Source of the DNA: Xiphydria camelus
Taxonomy: Eukaryota > Arthropoda > Insecta > Hymenoptera > Xiphydriidae
Direction of reading: 5' to 3'
Length of the DNA: 64,000 nucleotides
NCBI GenBank assembly: GCA_963678675.1
Contig: OY783193.1
Coordinates: 23,429,309 to 23,493,308 of the forward strand
Each line of letters opens with the position of its first letter. Within the stretch, counting starts at the first letter, position 1. The notes under the pieces are model-generated. The model did no database searches. It saw only the letters and a list, made by a program, of their open reading frames with translations, and was not told the origin of the DNA. Below are positions 32,619 to 43,786 of this stretch, one piece after another. Both the position numbers and the translations under genes were made by a program.

Positions 32619-33017
32619 TAAAACGTACTTGTTACCATGGACAAATTATGTACCTAGTATTAGGTACGTAGTCACATATTATTGTATAAGGCATGATAAT
32701 AAAACTTATGTGTCAGAATTTCACGTCACACACACACAGAACTTTCCGGAGAAGACGCACGATTGACTGGTCGATTGTAACAGTTGTCAGCGAGACTTAT
32801 TGTTAGCTTGCCCAAAACGCGATTTCATGCATCGCGAAAAATTGCATCATCCTATAAAACGCCTATTACTACTTACTCCTTTGACAACTAGCCACGCTCT
32901 CCCCTACTAAACGTTTATTATCCCCCGCAACTTCGTCCGCGTGGGTCACGAAATAATCTCATTTTCTATATGTATAAATAGTATCTACAATATAGACCGC
33001 CGGCCCGCTGTCAAAAA
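32619..33017. other. AT-rich stretch, nothing firm
   Basis: CGCAACTTCGTCCGCGTGGG at about 32,928 resembles CGACTTTGTCCGCGTG at 17,568 and 53,625, a shared fragment of some dispersed repeat. Nothing else is recognised. Confidence 0.35.
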
Positions 33018-34309
33018 GTGCAATGATAGTATCATGTATGTCCTCTGAGGTTTCGGTAATAATGCATTTGCTGATAAACGACCAAGCAAAATTTGCAGGT
33101 CCCCGTGGAACTTGTGTTGGAAAAGTTAATTACTTATTGCAAAAAAAATTGCATCTTGCATTGATAGTATCACGTATGCCGAGCATATGAAACAATATTT
33201 CATAGAAAAATATATATTGAAGAACGATCGGCATACGTGTATCGTAGAAACTAAGGGTCGGTATAAGCTCTAAAAAGTGTCGTAAATTCAGAATTTTTGT
33301 AATGATCATATCACGTATGCCCTTTTGGAATTCAGTAGTTTTTGGCACAAAATGCACAGATACCAAAGGGCGTACAGTTCTCGCGGGTCTAACTAATTCT
33401 AGACCTTTATAACTGTGTATTAAATTTATGGGTACTTGCAATTATAGTATTACGTATGCCCTTAAAATATATGATCCATCCCTATGAGATATATCGTATA
33501 CAGGGTGTCCAAAAAGTATGGAAACGGTTGAATATCTCGAAAAGTACGCTTCAGATCGGGAAACGAAAAAACACGTATCTGATATTCTTTAAAAAACTAT
33601 CAAATGATACCAAGATTGATCCCGCACTCCAACCCCTGTACGTGGGGTAGGGGGAAGCTTCAAAATCTTAAATAGGAACCCCCACTCTTGATTGCATATT
33701 CGCATTTTGCATTAAAAACTACATAACTTTTATTTGAAACATTTTTTTCGATTCGTGGCAGATGGCACTATAATCGACGAAATTCAATTTTTTCGGTTTT
33801 TGCAATCGATTTATTCGATTCTGCAATACAATTGCGATAGAAAGGGCCTAGCGGAATAAGCATGTGAAATCTGCCCCCACGTGTATCAGCACCAAATTTA
33901 TATGATCGATAGGCATCTATGAGAAACTAAATCTCCTAAATTTTTAGACCCCTAATCGCTATAGGGGGTGAGTTATGAGGGGGGGAAGTAAAATCGAAAA
34001 ACAGCTTTTTCTCCGGAACGGCTTGACCGATTTTCATGAAAAAAAATATATGTTACTCTTCCTGAAGAGTCAATTCCAAAAAAAAATATCTTGAATTTTT
34101 TTTTTGAAAATTCGCCCGAAAAAAATTTATGAAATTTTTAACAATTTTTTTATGTTATAATTAATCGGGACCACTCCAATTCTTTTCTTATTTTTTTCTT
34201 TGGAATGTCCTTAATAACATAATTTTTCCAATTTCATCGGAAGTGTACCCCACTGAAAAATATTAACAAATGTACACGGCTCATCACCTACCTTCTATAT
34301 ACCTATATA

Positions 34310-35124
34310 CCGCATGTCCTATGGCCAACCGCGCAGGTGAGCTGCGACCTGAATTCTTGACTTCGGCAGTATTTATGGTACAATTAGAGTGGGCTTCAGA
34401 CGAGTGCGCTGCATAAGAACGAAAAGTGTCGACTGCTCTTCTAATAGCTGTCAATTCGGGAGATCGAAGCGTTTCGTGTAACCTCAAAATCGTAAAGTTT
34501 TGAATTAGTAGTGAATAATTTGTAGAAAAGTGATGAGAAATAATCATAAATAATCTTCCGAATTGACAGCCATCGGGAAATCAGACGACGCTTTTCGCTC
34601 TTAAGCTGCGTTCTTACGAAAAGTGTGAAACGTCTGATCTCCCGAAGGCTATCAATTCGGGAGATCGAAGTCTAAGCTCGAAATCGTGAATCTTTGAATA
34701 AATGGTAAGTAATGTTCAGAAGTGAGAGTTAACAATCATTCGGGTTTTTTCGATGTCCAACCGAATTACACGCCTCATGCCTATTTGTTTCAGAAACTAT
34801 TTCCGCGCAAGCACCGCGCATGTCTAGGAAGTAGTTTTACGAAGTGGCGTGAGCGATATCTAAGGTGTCACAATTCGGAAGATTATTTATGATTATTTCT
34901 CATCACTTCTACAAATTATTCACTACTAATTCAAAACTTTACGATTTTAAGGTTACACGAAACGTTTCGATCTCCCGAATTGACAGCTATTAGAAGAGCG
35001 GTCGACATTTTTCGTTCTTATGCAGCGCACTCGTCTGAAGCCCACTCTAACTGTACCATAAATACTGCCGAAGTCAAGAATTCAGGTCGCAGCTCACCTG
35101 CGCGGTTGGCCATAGGACATGCGG
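34310..35124. mobile_element. Fold-back MITE M1, full-length copy
   Basis: CCGCATGTCCTATGGCC ends and arms of about 270 bp. TATA flanks it at 34,306-34,309 and 35,125-35,128. It sits at the centre of E1 and touches I1. The open frames in both arms are the same inverted sequence read twice. Confidence 0.85.
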
Positions 35125-35441
35125 TATATGATATACACTGTACACTCACTACAAAGGAATTTTTCCACTTTTATATGATAATTCGGCACATGATAATTGT
35201 TAATTTTTTGGAACAGTCTTTCAATGCTATTATTTATTTATCTATTATTATTTCAATGCTTCCTTTACTATGAACGAGCTCGCATCTCACGATACGGGGT
35301 GCTTCATTTCTGTAAGTCTTCTGGCCTCTCACTTATAAATACTCACATATAGTTAAAAATACTCGATGAAAAAACAATTTTAATCCTCGTCACTGTTTTC
35401 ATCTACTACTGGAACGATTCCCTTTTTCATGAACATTTTAC

Positions 35442-37341
35442 TTAGTATTTCAGCTGGTCGAATAATTTTTGATAATACCTTGCATTTGATAAATAATACC
35501 CAATAGCAGCAATGTAAGAACAGCAGCCAACTGTTCTTCTGCCATTAGCACATTCACATGCATAGTTTATTATGCCAGAAATCCCGATACTGTTAGGTTT
35601 GTACCTAATGAAGCATCTATATGATGTCCGAGAAATGTGTCGAGATGGTACTTTGAATTTGAGCACATTTGGTTCAGCCATCACATATTCGAAAACAACT
35701 TTTCCATCTTGATCTATCATTTCGGCTAAATACGATACAGCTTGGGAAAGTTGGTATGATCCAGTAAAAAGAGTCTTCAATTCCTTTTCGGTCATTTCTG
35801 GAAAGTCAAGGATTTCGTCAGAAGAGAGAGTTTAAAAAGAACCTTTCGCCGGATCCAACCTTTCGTCTCTGCCTTGGTAGCTAGATCATTTTCCGTGCCA
35901 TTCTGACTGTGCATTCTTTTTAGAATTTCATCCGTGTATTCTACATCAGATTGTAGCCTTTTGCCGTACGAGTTATTCAAAAATGAGGCAATTCTAAAAT
36001 AAACTCCAACTTTAGGTTTCAGTTTGTTGTCGATTTTTTGATCTAGAAGACGATATTTTTGTTTGAGAATGCCGTGAACAGATTCAACCACCCAGCGAAT
36101 TTTAGTCACAAAACGAGATTGGTTAGATTCTTGAGTCGTTAATTGCTTGCGCTTCCCTTTCAAAGCAGGCATCAATACTCCAAAATGTTTATCTTCGAGA
36201 TATTGTTTTATATCTCGAAAACCGCGATCGAGTACAAACATATCTTTATTTTCTAGTAATGCACATAAACCATTCTCGTCTTGAATGATAGATTCTAAAA
36301 TTTTTGCATCATTTTCATTGGCAGGATAAGGTCCGAGCATATCTACTATGTATCCATTAGTAGTACAAATCGTAAAAGGCTTGCAAAGAGGAACTTTCTT
36401 TTGGCCAGAGAAAGATTTTCTTTGGTATTCATTATTTGTACTTTTTTGGTGTCGTGCATAGGTACCATCACAAATTAAAAATAAGGAGTCCGCGTTGAAC
36501 AACTTTTTAGCGATTTTTGTTGTATGGTTTTTCAAAAGGACGGCTCTGCTAATACTTTTAATGACGAAACGAGTTGGTAAGATATCATTTTCAAATGATG
36601 TAACTGCGCTAGCACAGTAATCCGAAATTGTCTGTTCATGTTCTATACCTAATATAGAAGCTAACATCTTATTGGAATTTCCGGTTCGGAGTTTGAAAAG
36701 AAATACAATGAGGGCTTGCATTATAGACCGCGACTCCCTATTTCGCATGGAAACCATCATGTCTCTCAGTTCAGTAAGATTCTCCCAAGATAGTCCTGTA
36801 AATACTTGAATTTGCTCTTCTGAAATACGCGAATCACCAAGTTTATCATACAACGTTGAATCACATTTCAAGGAAAAAGTTTCCATTATCTTTGCTAAGT
36901 CTGAGACACTGAGCTTAGAAGTATTACAATGCACTTTTAAGATGTTTAGATCCTCTTCGTAAAGCCGGTTCTTAATCAGATGAGTTCTACAACATCTATT
37001 CCCACAACTGGAATACAAATTTTTTTCTTCCTGTAACATTGCATTCGTACTTCGTCAGGAACTACAGTGATATTGTTTGTGGAAAAACATAAACAACAAT
37101 ATTTATGAGTAGCAACCGTTCTTTCAATCGGAATTTCAACGTACTCCTCAGTTTCATTTGTTTTAAGCGTTACTTCGAATACTGATCCATCAGACGATGA
37201 TATGCTTTCTGAATCTGAGTTCATTTTTTCTTGTTTCTTGTAAATAGAAATTCGACATTTATTACATAACATATCGTTCACCTTCACCTGCCTACCAAGT
37301 ACAGCAGCATAAGTTTCTGCTTCAGTAGCATTACTGATCAT
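35442..37341 (-). pseudogene. DDE transposase with SWIM-type C-terminus (IS5/PIF-Harbinger group, ISL2EU-like), two frameshifts
   Basis: Three overlapping minus-strand frames make one protein of about 650 residues. Frame 1 (36,976-37,341) has cysteine pairs (CNKC; CCLC) and an acidic Ser-rich stretch. Frame 2 (35,792-37,039) holds the catalytic core. Its DDE_Tnp_4-type acidic residues are D191 (ICDGTYARH), D244 (NENDAKIL), D271 (VLDRGF) and E319 (WVVESVHGIL). Frame 3 (35,442-35,795) has a SWIM-like zinc motif, C80-x-C82 then C92, but Tyr94 stands where His is expected. The frame changes near 37,000 and at about 35,820 (in a CT run) look like single-base indels. There are no internal stops otherwise, so inactivation is recent. 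ISL2EU is the best guess; SWIM placement could also suit related IS5-group families. Confidence 0.8.
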
Positions 37342-37511
37342 TTTTTTCTGCCTGGAATTCGTTTCAAATCAGTTGCGTCGCATCCAGTACATATTAGTAT
37401 TTTTCGTAACTTCGGCATGTTTAGATAGCAGTAATGTTTGACGACATTCAGCTCGGAGTGTAATTAGGAGTAAATGAGGATCGTGTTCGATTAACCGAGG
37501 TATAAATTCTG

Positions 37512-38033
37512 GTCACATTTCTCGGACATCATATAGATGCTTCATTAGGTACAAACCTAACAGTATCGGGATTTTTGGCATAATAAACTATGCATGTGAA
37601 TGTGCTAACGGCAGAAGAACAGTTGGCTGCTGTTCTCACATTGCTGCTATTGTGTATTATTTATCAAATGCAAGATACCTACTTATATCAAAAATTATTC
37701 GACCAGCTGAAATACTAAGTAAAATGTTCATGAAAAATGGAATCGTTCCAGTAGTAGGTAGATGAAAACAGTGACGAGGATTAAAATTGTTTTTTCATCG
37801 AGTATTTTTAACTATATGTAAGTATTTATAAGTGAGAGGCCAGAAGACTTACAGAAATGAAGCATCCCGTATCGTGAGATGCGAGCTCGTTCATAGTAAA
37901 GGAAGCATTGCAATAATAATAGATAAATAAATAATAGCATTGCAAGACTGTTCCAAAAAATTAACAATTATCACGTGCCGAATTATCATAAAAGTGGAAA
38001 AGTTCCTTAGTAGCGAGTGTACAGTGTATATCA
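37512..38033 (+). repeat. Inverted right arm of I1 carrying a copy of the transposase 3' end
   Basis: Reverse complement of 35,129-35,640 with small differences. In plus-strand reading it contains CANGRRTVGCCSHIAAI, where the zinc-binding His is intact, unlike the gene copy. It lacks a start and the catalytic core. Confidence 0.8.
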
Positions 38034-38043
38034 TATATATATA

Positions 38044-38613
38044 CAGGGTGTTCGGAAAAAACACCGACACAGAAATAGGGGTGATAGGTTACGTCATTAC
38101 AAGTATTTTGATATAAGGGACCTATACCCGCAAGCGCCCCCCCTTGTGGAGATATCAACTTTTCAAGTTTATAACGACCGGGGTTGATCAAAGTAGAATA
38201 ATATTGAGTTTTTTGTCTACCTGTACAATTGAAAAACAAATGAAAACTCCTTGTATCCGCATCATCTTCGAAAAGTACAAGGACTTGAGCCAAGCGGTTA
38301 TCCTTTTCGCAAGCAGTTTGCGCAGTGGCACATCTATCCAGAATCGTTTCCGATGTTGCATGGACATGGGTGGCCGTCATTTTGAGCATTTGCTGTAGTA
38401 CATTGTTTTTGTATCTCGTAAAATTAAATATTCGTTACCATCTTGATACGTTTCTTATTATTCTACTTTGATCAACCTCGGTCGTTATAAACTTGAAAAG
38501 TTGATATCTCCAGAAGGGGGCGCTTGCGGGTATAGATCCCTTATATCAAAATACTTGTAATGACGTAACCTATCATCCCTATTTCTGTGTCGGTGTTTTT
38601 TCCGAACACCCTG
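38044..38613. mobile_element. MITE M2 with CAGGGTGTTCGGAAAAAACA termini
   Basis: CAGGGTGTTCGGAAAAAACA is mirrored by TGTTTTTTCCGAACACCCTG. The arms are about 170 bp (GACCTATACCCGCAAGCG) and TATATA flanks both sides. The 84-142 codon frames inside are non-homologous by-products. Confidence 0.8.
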
Positions 38614-39077
38614 TATATAGAAGGTAGGTGATGAGCCGTGTACATTTGTTAATATTTTTCAGTGGGGTACACTTCCGATGAAATTGGAAAAATCATGTTA
38701 TTAAGGACATTCCAAAGAAAAAAAATAGGAAAAGAATTGGAGTGGTTCCGATTAATTATAACATAAAAAAATTGTTTAAAAACTTCATAAATTTTTTTTC
38801 GGGCGAATTTTCCAAAAAAAAATTCAAGATATTTTTTTTTGGAATTGACTCTTCAGGAAGAGTAACATGTATTTTTTTCATGAAAATCGGTCGAGCCGTT
38901 CCGGAGAAAAAGCTGTTTTTCGATTTCACTTCCCCCCCTCATAACTCCCCCCCCCCCTATAGCGATTAGGGGTCTAAAAATTTAGGAGATTTAGTTTCTC
39001 ATAGATGCTTATCGATCATATAAATTTGGTGCTGATACACGTGGGGGCAAATTTCACATGCTTATTCCGCTAGGCCC

Positions 39078-40506
39078 TTTACATTTTTTATTCTCATACT
39101 TAATATTTTTGTTAAAAATTTAATTTAGTTTTGCAAATTTGAATTTACAGTAAAACTTTCGTCGTTAGATGTTTAGAAATCTGGCAAATACAATACAATA
39201 CGAGACAAGAAGGAGAATTAGAGAAGGGATGTAGCAGTTCGCGTGGGGTAGATTTGTAATTCGTCAGTCTAACGACAAATTCTAGGACTGCAAAGTTAAT
39301 GAATTTTCAAGAAATAGGTTTCAATAAACCCAGGAAATGCCGAGTACTGACGGTGACAAAGGAATTTCTGACCTGAAGTTATTTATTTAAATAGCTCAAT
39401 TTATGATGGGTCTAATTGTTTTGAATTTGCAAAGTCTGACTGTTGACTGAACAGGTAAAAGAATGTATTTTCTGGACTAGGATGGAAAATAAAATTTTCC
39501 GGCTCAAGTAATCTCATAAAATGGTACTTTCCCATCAAACAAGTATAGTTCGACTTTTTGAACACCCTGTATAAGATTTACTAACTCAGAAACCTTCGCG
39601 GATATGCGTCCAACTGTTCTCCAAATTTTCATCGCAATCGGATGAACGGTTTAGGAAGGCATAATAATCATCCGTACCGGTACTTTTTGAACACCCTGTA
39701 TAATATTTACTAACTCAGAAACCTTCGCGGGCATGCGTCCAACCATTTCCCAACTTTTCATCGCAATCGAATGAACGGTTTAGGAAGACATAATAATCAT
39801 CAGTACCGGTACTTTTTGAACACCTTTTATAAGATTTACTAACTCAGAAACCTTCGCGGGCATGCGTCCAACCATTCCCCAACTTTTCATCGCAATCGGA
39901 TGAACGGTTTAGGAAGGCATAATAATCATCAGTACCGGTACTTTTTGAACACCCTGTATAAGATTTAATAACTCAGAAACCTTCGCGGGCATGCGACCAA
40001 CCATTCCCCAAAGTTTCATCGCAATCGGATGAACGGTTTAGGAAGGCATTTGATATTACCTTAAAGGTCACGGTCAAGGTCAAATCCAATACGACCACTG
40101 GGTAGCCACGGGAAAATCCTTAAAGTTTTGTATTAAACATTTTTCTCTAAAATGTTTTCCTGTTGAGATAATCCAGCTTGCGCGAATAGTATGCGCAGTA
40201 GCGCCACACACACACTGACGCAGTCACATGGACACGGCTTACGTCTGACGCTCGATTTCCCAGGAAGGTCCCACCGTAGAGCCATAGAGCATAGATGTTT
40301 ACACATCAAAAATGTTGTAAAGGGCAGCATTTGAAGGGAACAGAAAACTCCTACTGCCACGTCGTTGTTTCTCGGATACGCTAAAAGTAGTGTATTTGCC
40401 AGATTTCTAAACGTCTAACGACGAAAGTTTTACTGTAAATTCAAATTTGCAAAACTAAATTAAATTTTTACAAAAATATCAAGTATGAGAATATAAAAAA
40501 TGTAAA
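39078..40506. mobile_element. Element T1 inserted in the right arm of E1
   Basis: TTTACATTTTTTATTCTCAT is mirrored by GAGAATATAAAAAATGTAAA, with arms of about 110 bp including TCGTCGTTAGAYGTTTAGAA. The interior carries the 129-bp tandem array. The other arm of E1 (near 33,843) lacks T1 and reads GGCCCTTTCTATCG (as complement). Depending on where the end is put, there is either no target duplication or TTT. Confidence 0.7.
39553..40049 (+). repeat. 129-bp tandem repeat, nearly four units
   Basis: Units start at 39,553, 39,683, 39,812 and 39,941 with TTTTTGAACACCCTGTAT (third unit changed to CACCTTTTAT). Each continues ACTAACTCAGAAACCTTCGC and AATCGGATGAACGGTTTAGG. The last unit stops at about 40,049. 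Every unit begins with the terminal sequence of the CAGGGTGT element class. Confidence 0.9.
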
Positions 40507-41399
40507 TTTCTATCGCAATTGTATTGCAGAATCGTATAAATCGACTCTCAATTGCAAAAACCGAAAAAATTGAATTTCGTCGATTATAGCGCCATCTGCC
40601 ACGAATCGAAAAAAATGTTTCAAATAAAAGTTATGTAGTTTTTAATGTAAAATGCGAATATGTAATCAAGAGTGGGGGTTCCTACTTAAGATTTTGAAGC
40701 TTCCCCCTGCCCCACCCACAGGGGTTGGGGTGTGGGATCAATCTTGGTATCATTTGATAGTTCTTTTAAAAACATGAGAGATACGTGATTTTTGTTTCCC
40801 GATCTGAAGCGTACTTTTCGAGATATTCAACCGTTTCCATACTTTTTGAACACCCTGTATATCAACGGCATACGGTTCATAAAGGTCCTATCCGGTGGCA
40901 TACGTGAAAAAAGAGCGTACAATTTTAGATCAATTTGCAACGATAGTTTTACGTATGCCATTATGATTTTTGTTAAATATTTATGTAATTATACAAATTT
41001 CTCGAACGGCATACGATTCGGTTGGAACGAAATGGTTTTTATATGACAAGAGAATAGCGCGAATTATCAGGTCAATTTGCAACGATAGTTTTACGTATGC
41101 CATTTTGATTTTTGTTAAATATTCATATAAATATAAAAGATTTTTGTATGGCATACGAATCCGTTGGGGTAAACGTACGTAATGTATGAATGAAAAAGTT
41201 GCGAAGAAAAATTTCATTGCTTTTCTGTACCAACTTATAAAAGAGGTTTTCCACTTTTTCCCGATTATTTTTTTGACGACTCCAAAAGAAGTTATTAAAT
41301 TATTTTATAGTGCACTTACATTTATTATTCAAAAAGGGAGAGATTACCATTTTATACTTTTTATTTGTTTTTATACGTTTTCCTTATAAAAAAATGAAT

Positions 41400-42060
41400 A
41401 TTAATCGTATTGTCATCACATATCATCTGCTAAATAAATAATGGCTCGAGAATATTGAAAAGTACCTGTAAACAATATTTTCAAGTGTTTTTCAGTCACT
41501 TCGGGAAAATCTGACAAATTAGATGAGGTTATTTGTTGAAACGGTACTTTTACTGCGCTTCCAACCATCGTTCTCGACTTGAACACTAAGAGTATCGTTT
41601 AAATTAAGTCTCGATTTCATATAATCCAGGATTTCTCCAGATAATTCAACGTCGCTATTTTGAGTTTCGGAAGTATTTTATTGTCAAGTTTTTTATCTAA
41701 AAGTTGCAACTTTTGTTTGATAATTCCATGTATTGCTTGTACTGCCCACCGAACTTGAATGACATATCGAGAGTGATTTGATTCTTCACACGACAATTGA
41801 GTACGTTCTTCTTTTAATGCGAGCATGTGTACTTCAAAACCTTGCTCTTATAATATTCTATAATATCCCGAAAGCCTCTATCAAGGACTAATTTATCTCA
41901 TCTACTAAGCAATTTTCTCAATTCCGGCGAAGAATGTAAAATATGATGCAGAATCTTTGCATCATTGACATTTGCCAAATAAGAACCTAACATATTGACA
42001 ATATAACCATTTGTCGTGCAAATTGTAAATGGCTTGTAAAGGGCCGATATAGTAGACGTC
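41400..42060 (-). pseudogene. Degenerate DDE transposase of I2 (relative of the I1 gene)
   Basis: Minus-strand frames match the I1 transposase piece by piece: PFTICTTNGYIV and NVNDAKIL, then VLDRGFRDII, then AVQAIHGIIKQKLQLLD, in which the E of the triad has become Q. A frame similar to the start of the I1 C-terminal part lies near 41,480. Multiple frameshifts and a TGA near 41,898 are present. It is more decayed than I1, consistent with being older in the nest. The 5' half is absent or replaced by small MITEs (42,046 onward). Confidence 0.75.
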
Positions 42061-42243
42061 CGCTTAACGTGCGACGGAATATCTGGTTTATATATCAGGG
42101 ATAGAAAGTCGTTAGCCCCGCCACCATCGATGCAATGCGAGTCGATACAAATGTAACAGTAACTGCAAAATGGCGGAGAGGTAGCGACTTTCTATCCCTA
42201 ATAAGCCAGATATTCCGTCGCACGTTAAGTGAACGTCTATATC
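42046..42243. mobile_element. Small MITE with AACGTGCGACGGAATATCTGG arms
   Basis: CTTAACGTGCGACGGAATAT is mirrored by ATATTCCGTCGCACGTTAAG. The outer GATATAG and CTATATC fall at the edges. The loop is about 80 bp. It interrupts the I2 transposase remnant. Confidence 0.8.
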
Positions 42244-42273
42244 TGTTCTAATCCTTCATTATCATCGCGTTCT

Positions 42274-42366
42274 AAGTAAAGCGCTAATGTAGATTTAAAG
42301 CCGCCATTGGTCGCAATGATGAGTTGTTCTGAGACCTTAATCGTAACTTTAGATTAGCGCTTTACT
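42274..42366. repeat. Short inverted repeat
   Basis: GTAAAGCGCTAATGTAG is mirrored by CTTTAGATTAGCGCTTTAC within 93 bp. Possibly a tiny MITE. Confidence 0.5.
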
Positions 42367-42460
42367 AATTTCAATTTCAATTGGGGATTCCGAAGTAAAT
42401 ATATCTGCTATAACAAAGAAAAAGTACTATTTAGATTTCATAGTTCAATAACGTGGTGGA

Positions 42461-42629
42461 AAATAATTGAGGTCCTTGCAGCAAGAAGGGCGCAGCTCCA
42501 CACAAATGTCGTTCTGCGTCGATTTCGCACCACACGATTGATAATTTTTTGTGCTATATGACAAGCCCATAACCCCAATTTGTGTAAAATATGGAGCTGC
42601 GTCCTTCTTGCAGCATGGGCCTCAATTAT
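42461..42629. mobile_element. Small MITE with TTGCAGCAAGAAGG arms
   Basis: AATTGAGGTCCTTGCAGCAA and GCGCAGCTCC are mirrored by GGAGCTGCGTCCTTCTTGCA and GGCCTCAATT. The loop is about 80 bp. Confidence 0.7.
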
Positions 42630-43530
42630 AATTACCGAGCCTCATTTATGGCGAGCCCTAGTTGTTCACAATAAGATTTTAACTGTTTGCCCCAACGCAA
42701 CGGATTCGTATGCCTTACCAGAATCTTTTATATTTATATGAATATTTAACAAAAATCATAATGGCATACGTAAAACTATCGTTGCAAATTGACATGATGA
42801 TTCGCGCGATTCTCTTGTCAGATAAGACCCATTTTGTTCCAACCGAATCGTATACCGTCCGAGAAATTTGTATAATTACATAAATATTAAACAAAAATTA
42901 CAATGGCATACGTAAAACTATCATTGCCAATTAATTGAAAATTTTGCTTACTTCTAAATCAGTTGTTTAAGGGTTTGTCCCACGAAAAACGTATGCCCTT
43001 TTTCCAATTAATAATTCGCGATGTACTGATCAATTTGCAACTTCAGTTGAATTTGATACTATAGGGTAAAGTAGGGTATATTGTACCGTCGGCTAAATCG
43101 TACCGCAGTGTTATTTCGAAATTGGTGCGTAAAAAATGCTAGCCAACGACTTACTTTCAAAACTTAGTACACTATCTGGCCACCAGTGTGTTTTTGCATC
43201 AGTCAGTTAACCGGTTTTTATTCCATACGAGTGTTTCAGTTCGCGGCCAGTTGCATCTAGTTTTCAAAAATCATTTACAAGGAGTTCAAAAGACATCAAG
43301 TAAGTTTAGATATACATATGACTAATTTTTAGAAAGGATGTTCATTTTTCTTTGTTTTCAATATATCAAACTTCACATAATCTCACTTAGTTCTAACGAA
43401 ATAATACATGATTTAAAATCAGGTTAGTCAGCTATATTGTACCTCTAGGCTATTGGGTAAATTGTACCGGTACAATTTACCCAAATAGATTTTCAGCATA
43501 GTCTTTATAAATAGTGTTTGTATTGCAGTA

Positions 43531-43692
43531 ATGGAGAAGAAAAGAAAATATGGAGAGTGGGCGGAGGAGGACATGGAGAATGCCATAAAAGCTTACAGAG
43601 GAGGTCAATGCGGTCTAAACGAGACTTGTCGAAACTTCAATATTCCACACAAAGCCAGCATTAAAAAGATATTTATTATCTACAAACCTTAG
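43531..43692 (+). pseudogene. Pogo-like transposase, psq-type HTH N-terminus
   Basis: ATG opens a 53-residue frame (EEDMENAIKAYRGG; LNETCRNFNIPHKASIKKI) typical of a psq/HTH DNA-binding domain at the start of pogo-like transposases. TTTGTATTGCAG just before the ATG could be an intron acceptor. It stops at TAG. Downstream the linker (LSEETKNQLVAHILKLEE) is readable in another frame. A further frameshift separates it from 43,787-44,128. Confidence 0.7.
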
Positions 43693-43786
43693 AGCCAATG
43701 TGAAAACAAAAAGTATTTGGGCGTACAACAACTTTGTCTGAAGAGACGAAAAATCAGCTGGTAGCTCATATTTTAAAACTAGAAGA

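Larger units (their letters stand above)
35129..38033. mobile_element. DDE element I1 with about 510-bp inverted arms
   Basis: The termini TGATATACACTGTACACTC and the complement at 38,015-38,033 are flanked by TA-rich sequence. The inverted arms run inward to about 35,640 on the left and 37,512 on the right. They include the 3' coding end of the transposase, so the right arm holds a second, inverted copy of that end. The only gene is on the minus strand (35,442-37,341). It lies next to M1 and M2 in the centre of E1. Confidence 0.8.
33501..40857. mobile_element. Palindromic element E1 (CAGGGTGT ends, TA target)
   Basis: CAGGGTGTCCAAAAAGTATG at the left is mirrored by CATACTTTTTGAACACCCTG at the right, flanked by TATA on both sides. 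The left arm 33,501-34,305 equals, inverted, 38,617-39,077 plus 40,507-40,857. Without its insertions E1 is about 1.6 kb and non-coding. Inside are M1 (34,310-35,124), I1 (35,129-38,033), M2 (38,044-38,613) and T1 (39,078-40,506). The TA target and CAGGGTG ends fit a Tc1/mariner-type MITE, but no transposase links it to a family. Confidence 0.8.

Noticed and set aside
37961..38398. 142- and 84-codon frames
   Set aside because: They run through MITE M2 and its palindromic arms; no domain.
39553..40049. CRISPR-like array
   Set aside because: Units are contiguous 129-bp tandem repeats without spacers, in a eukaryotic repeat context with no cas genes.
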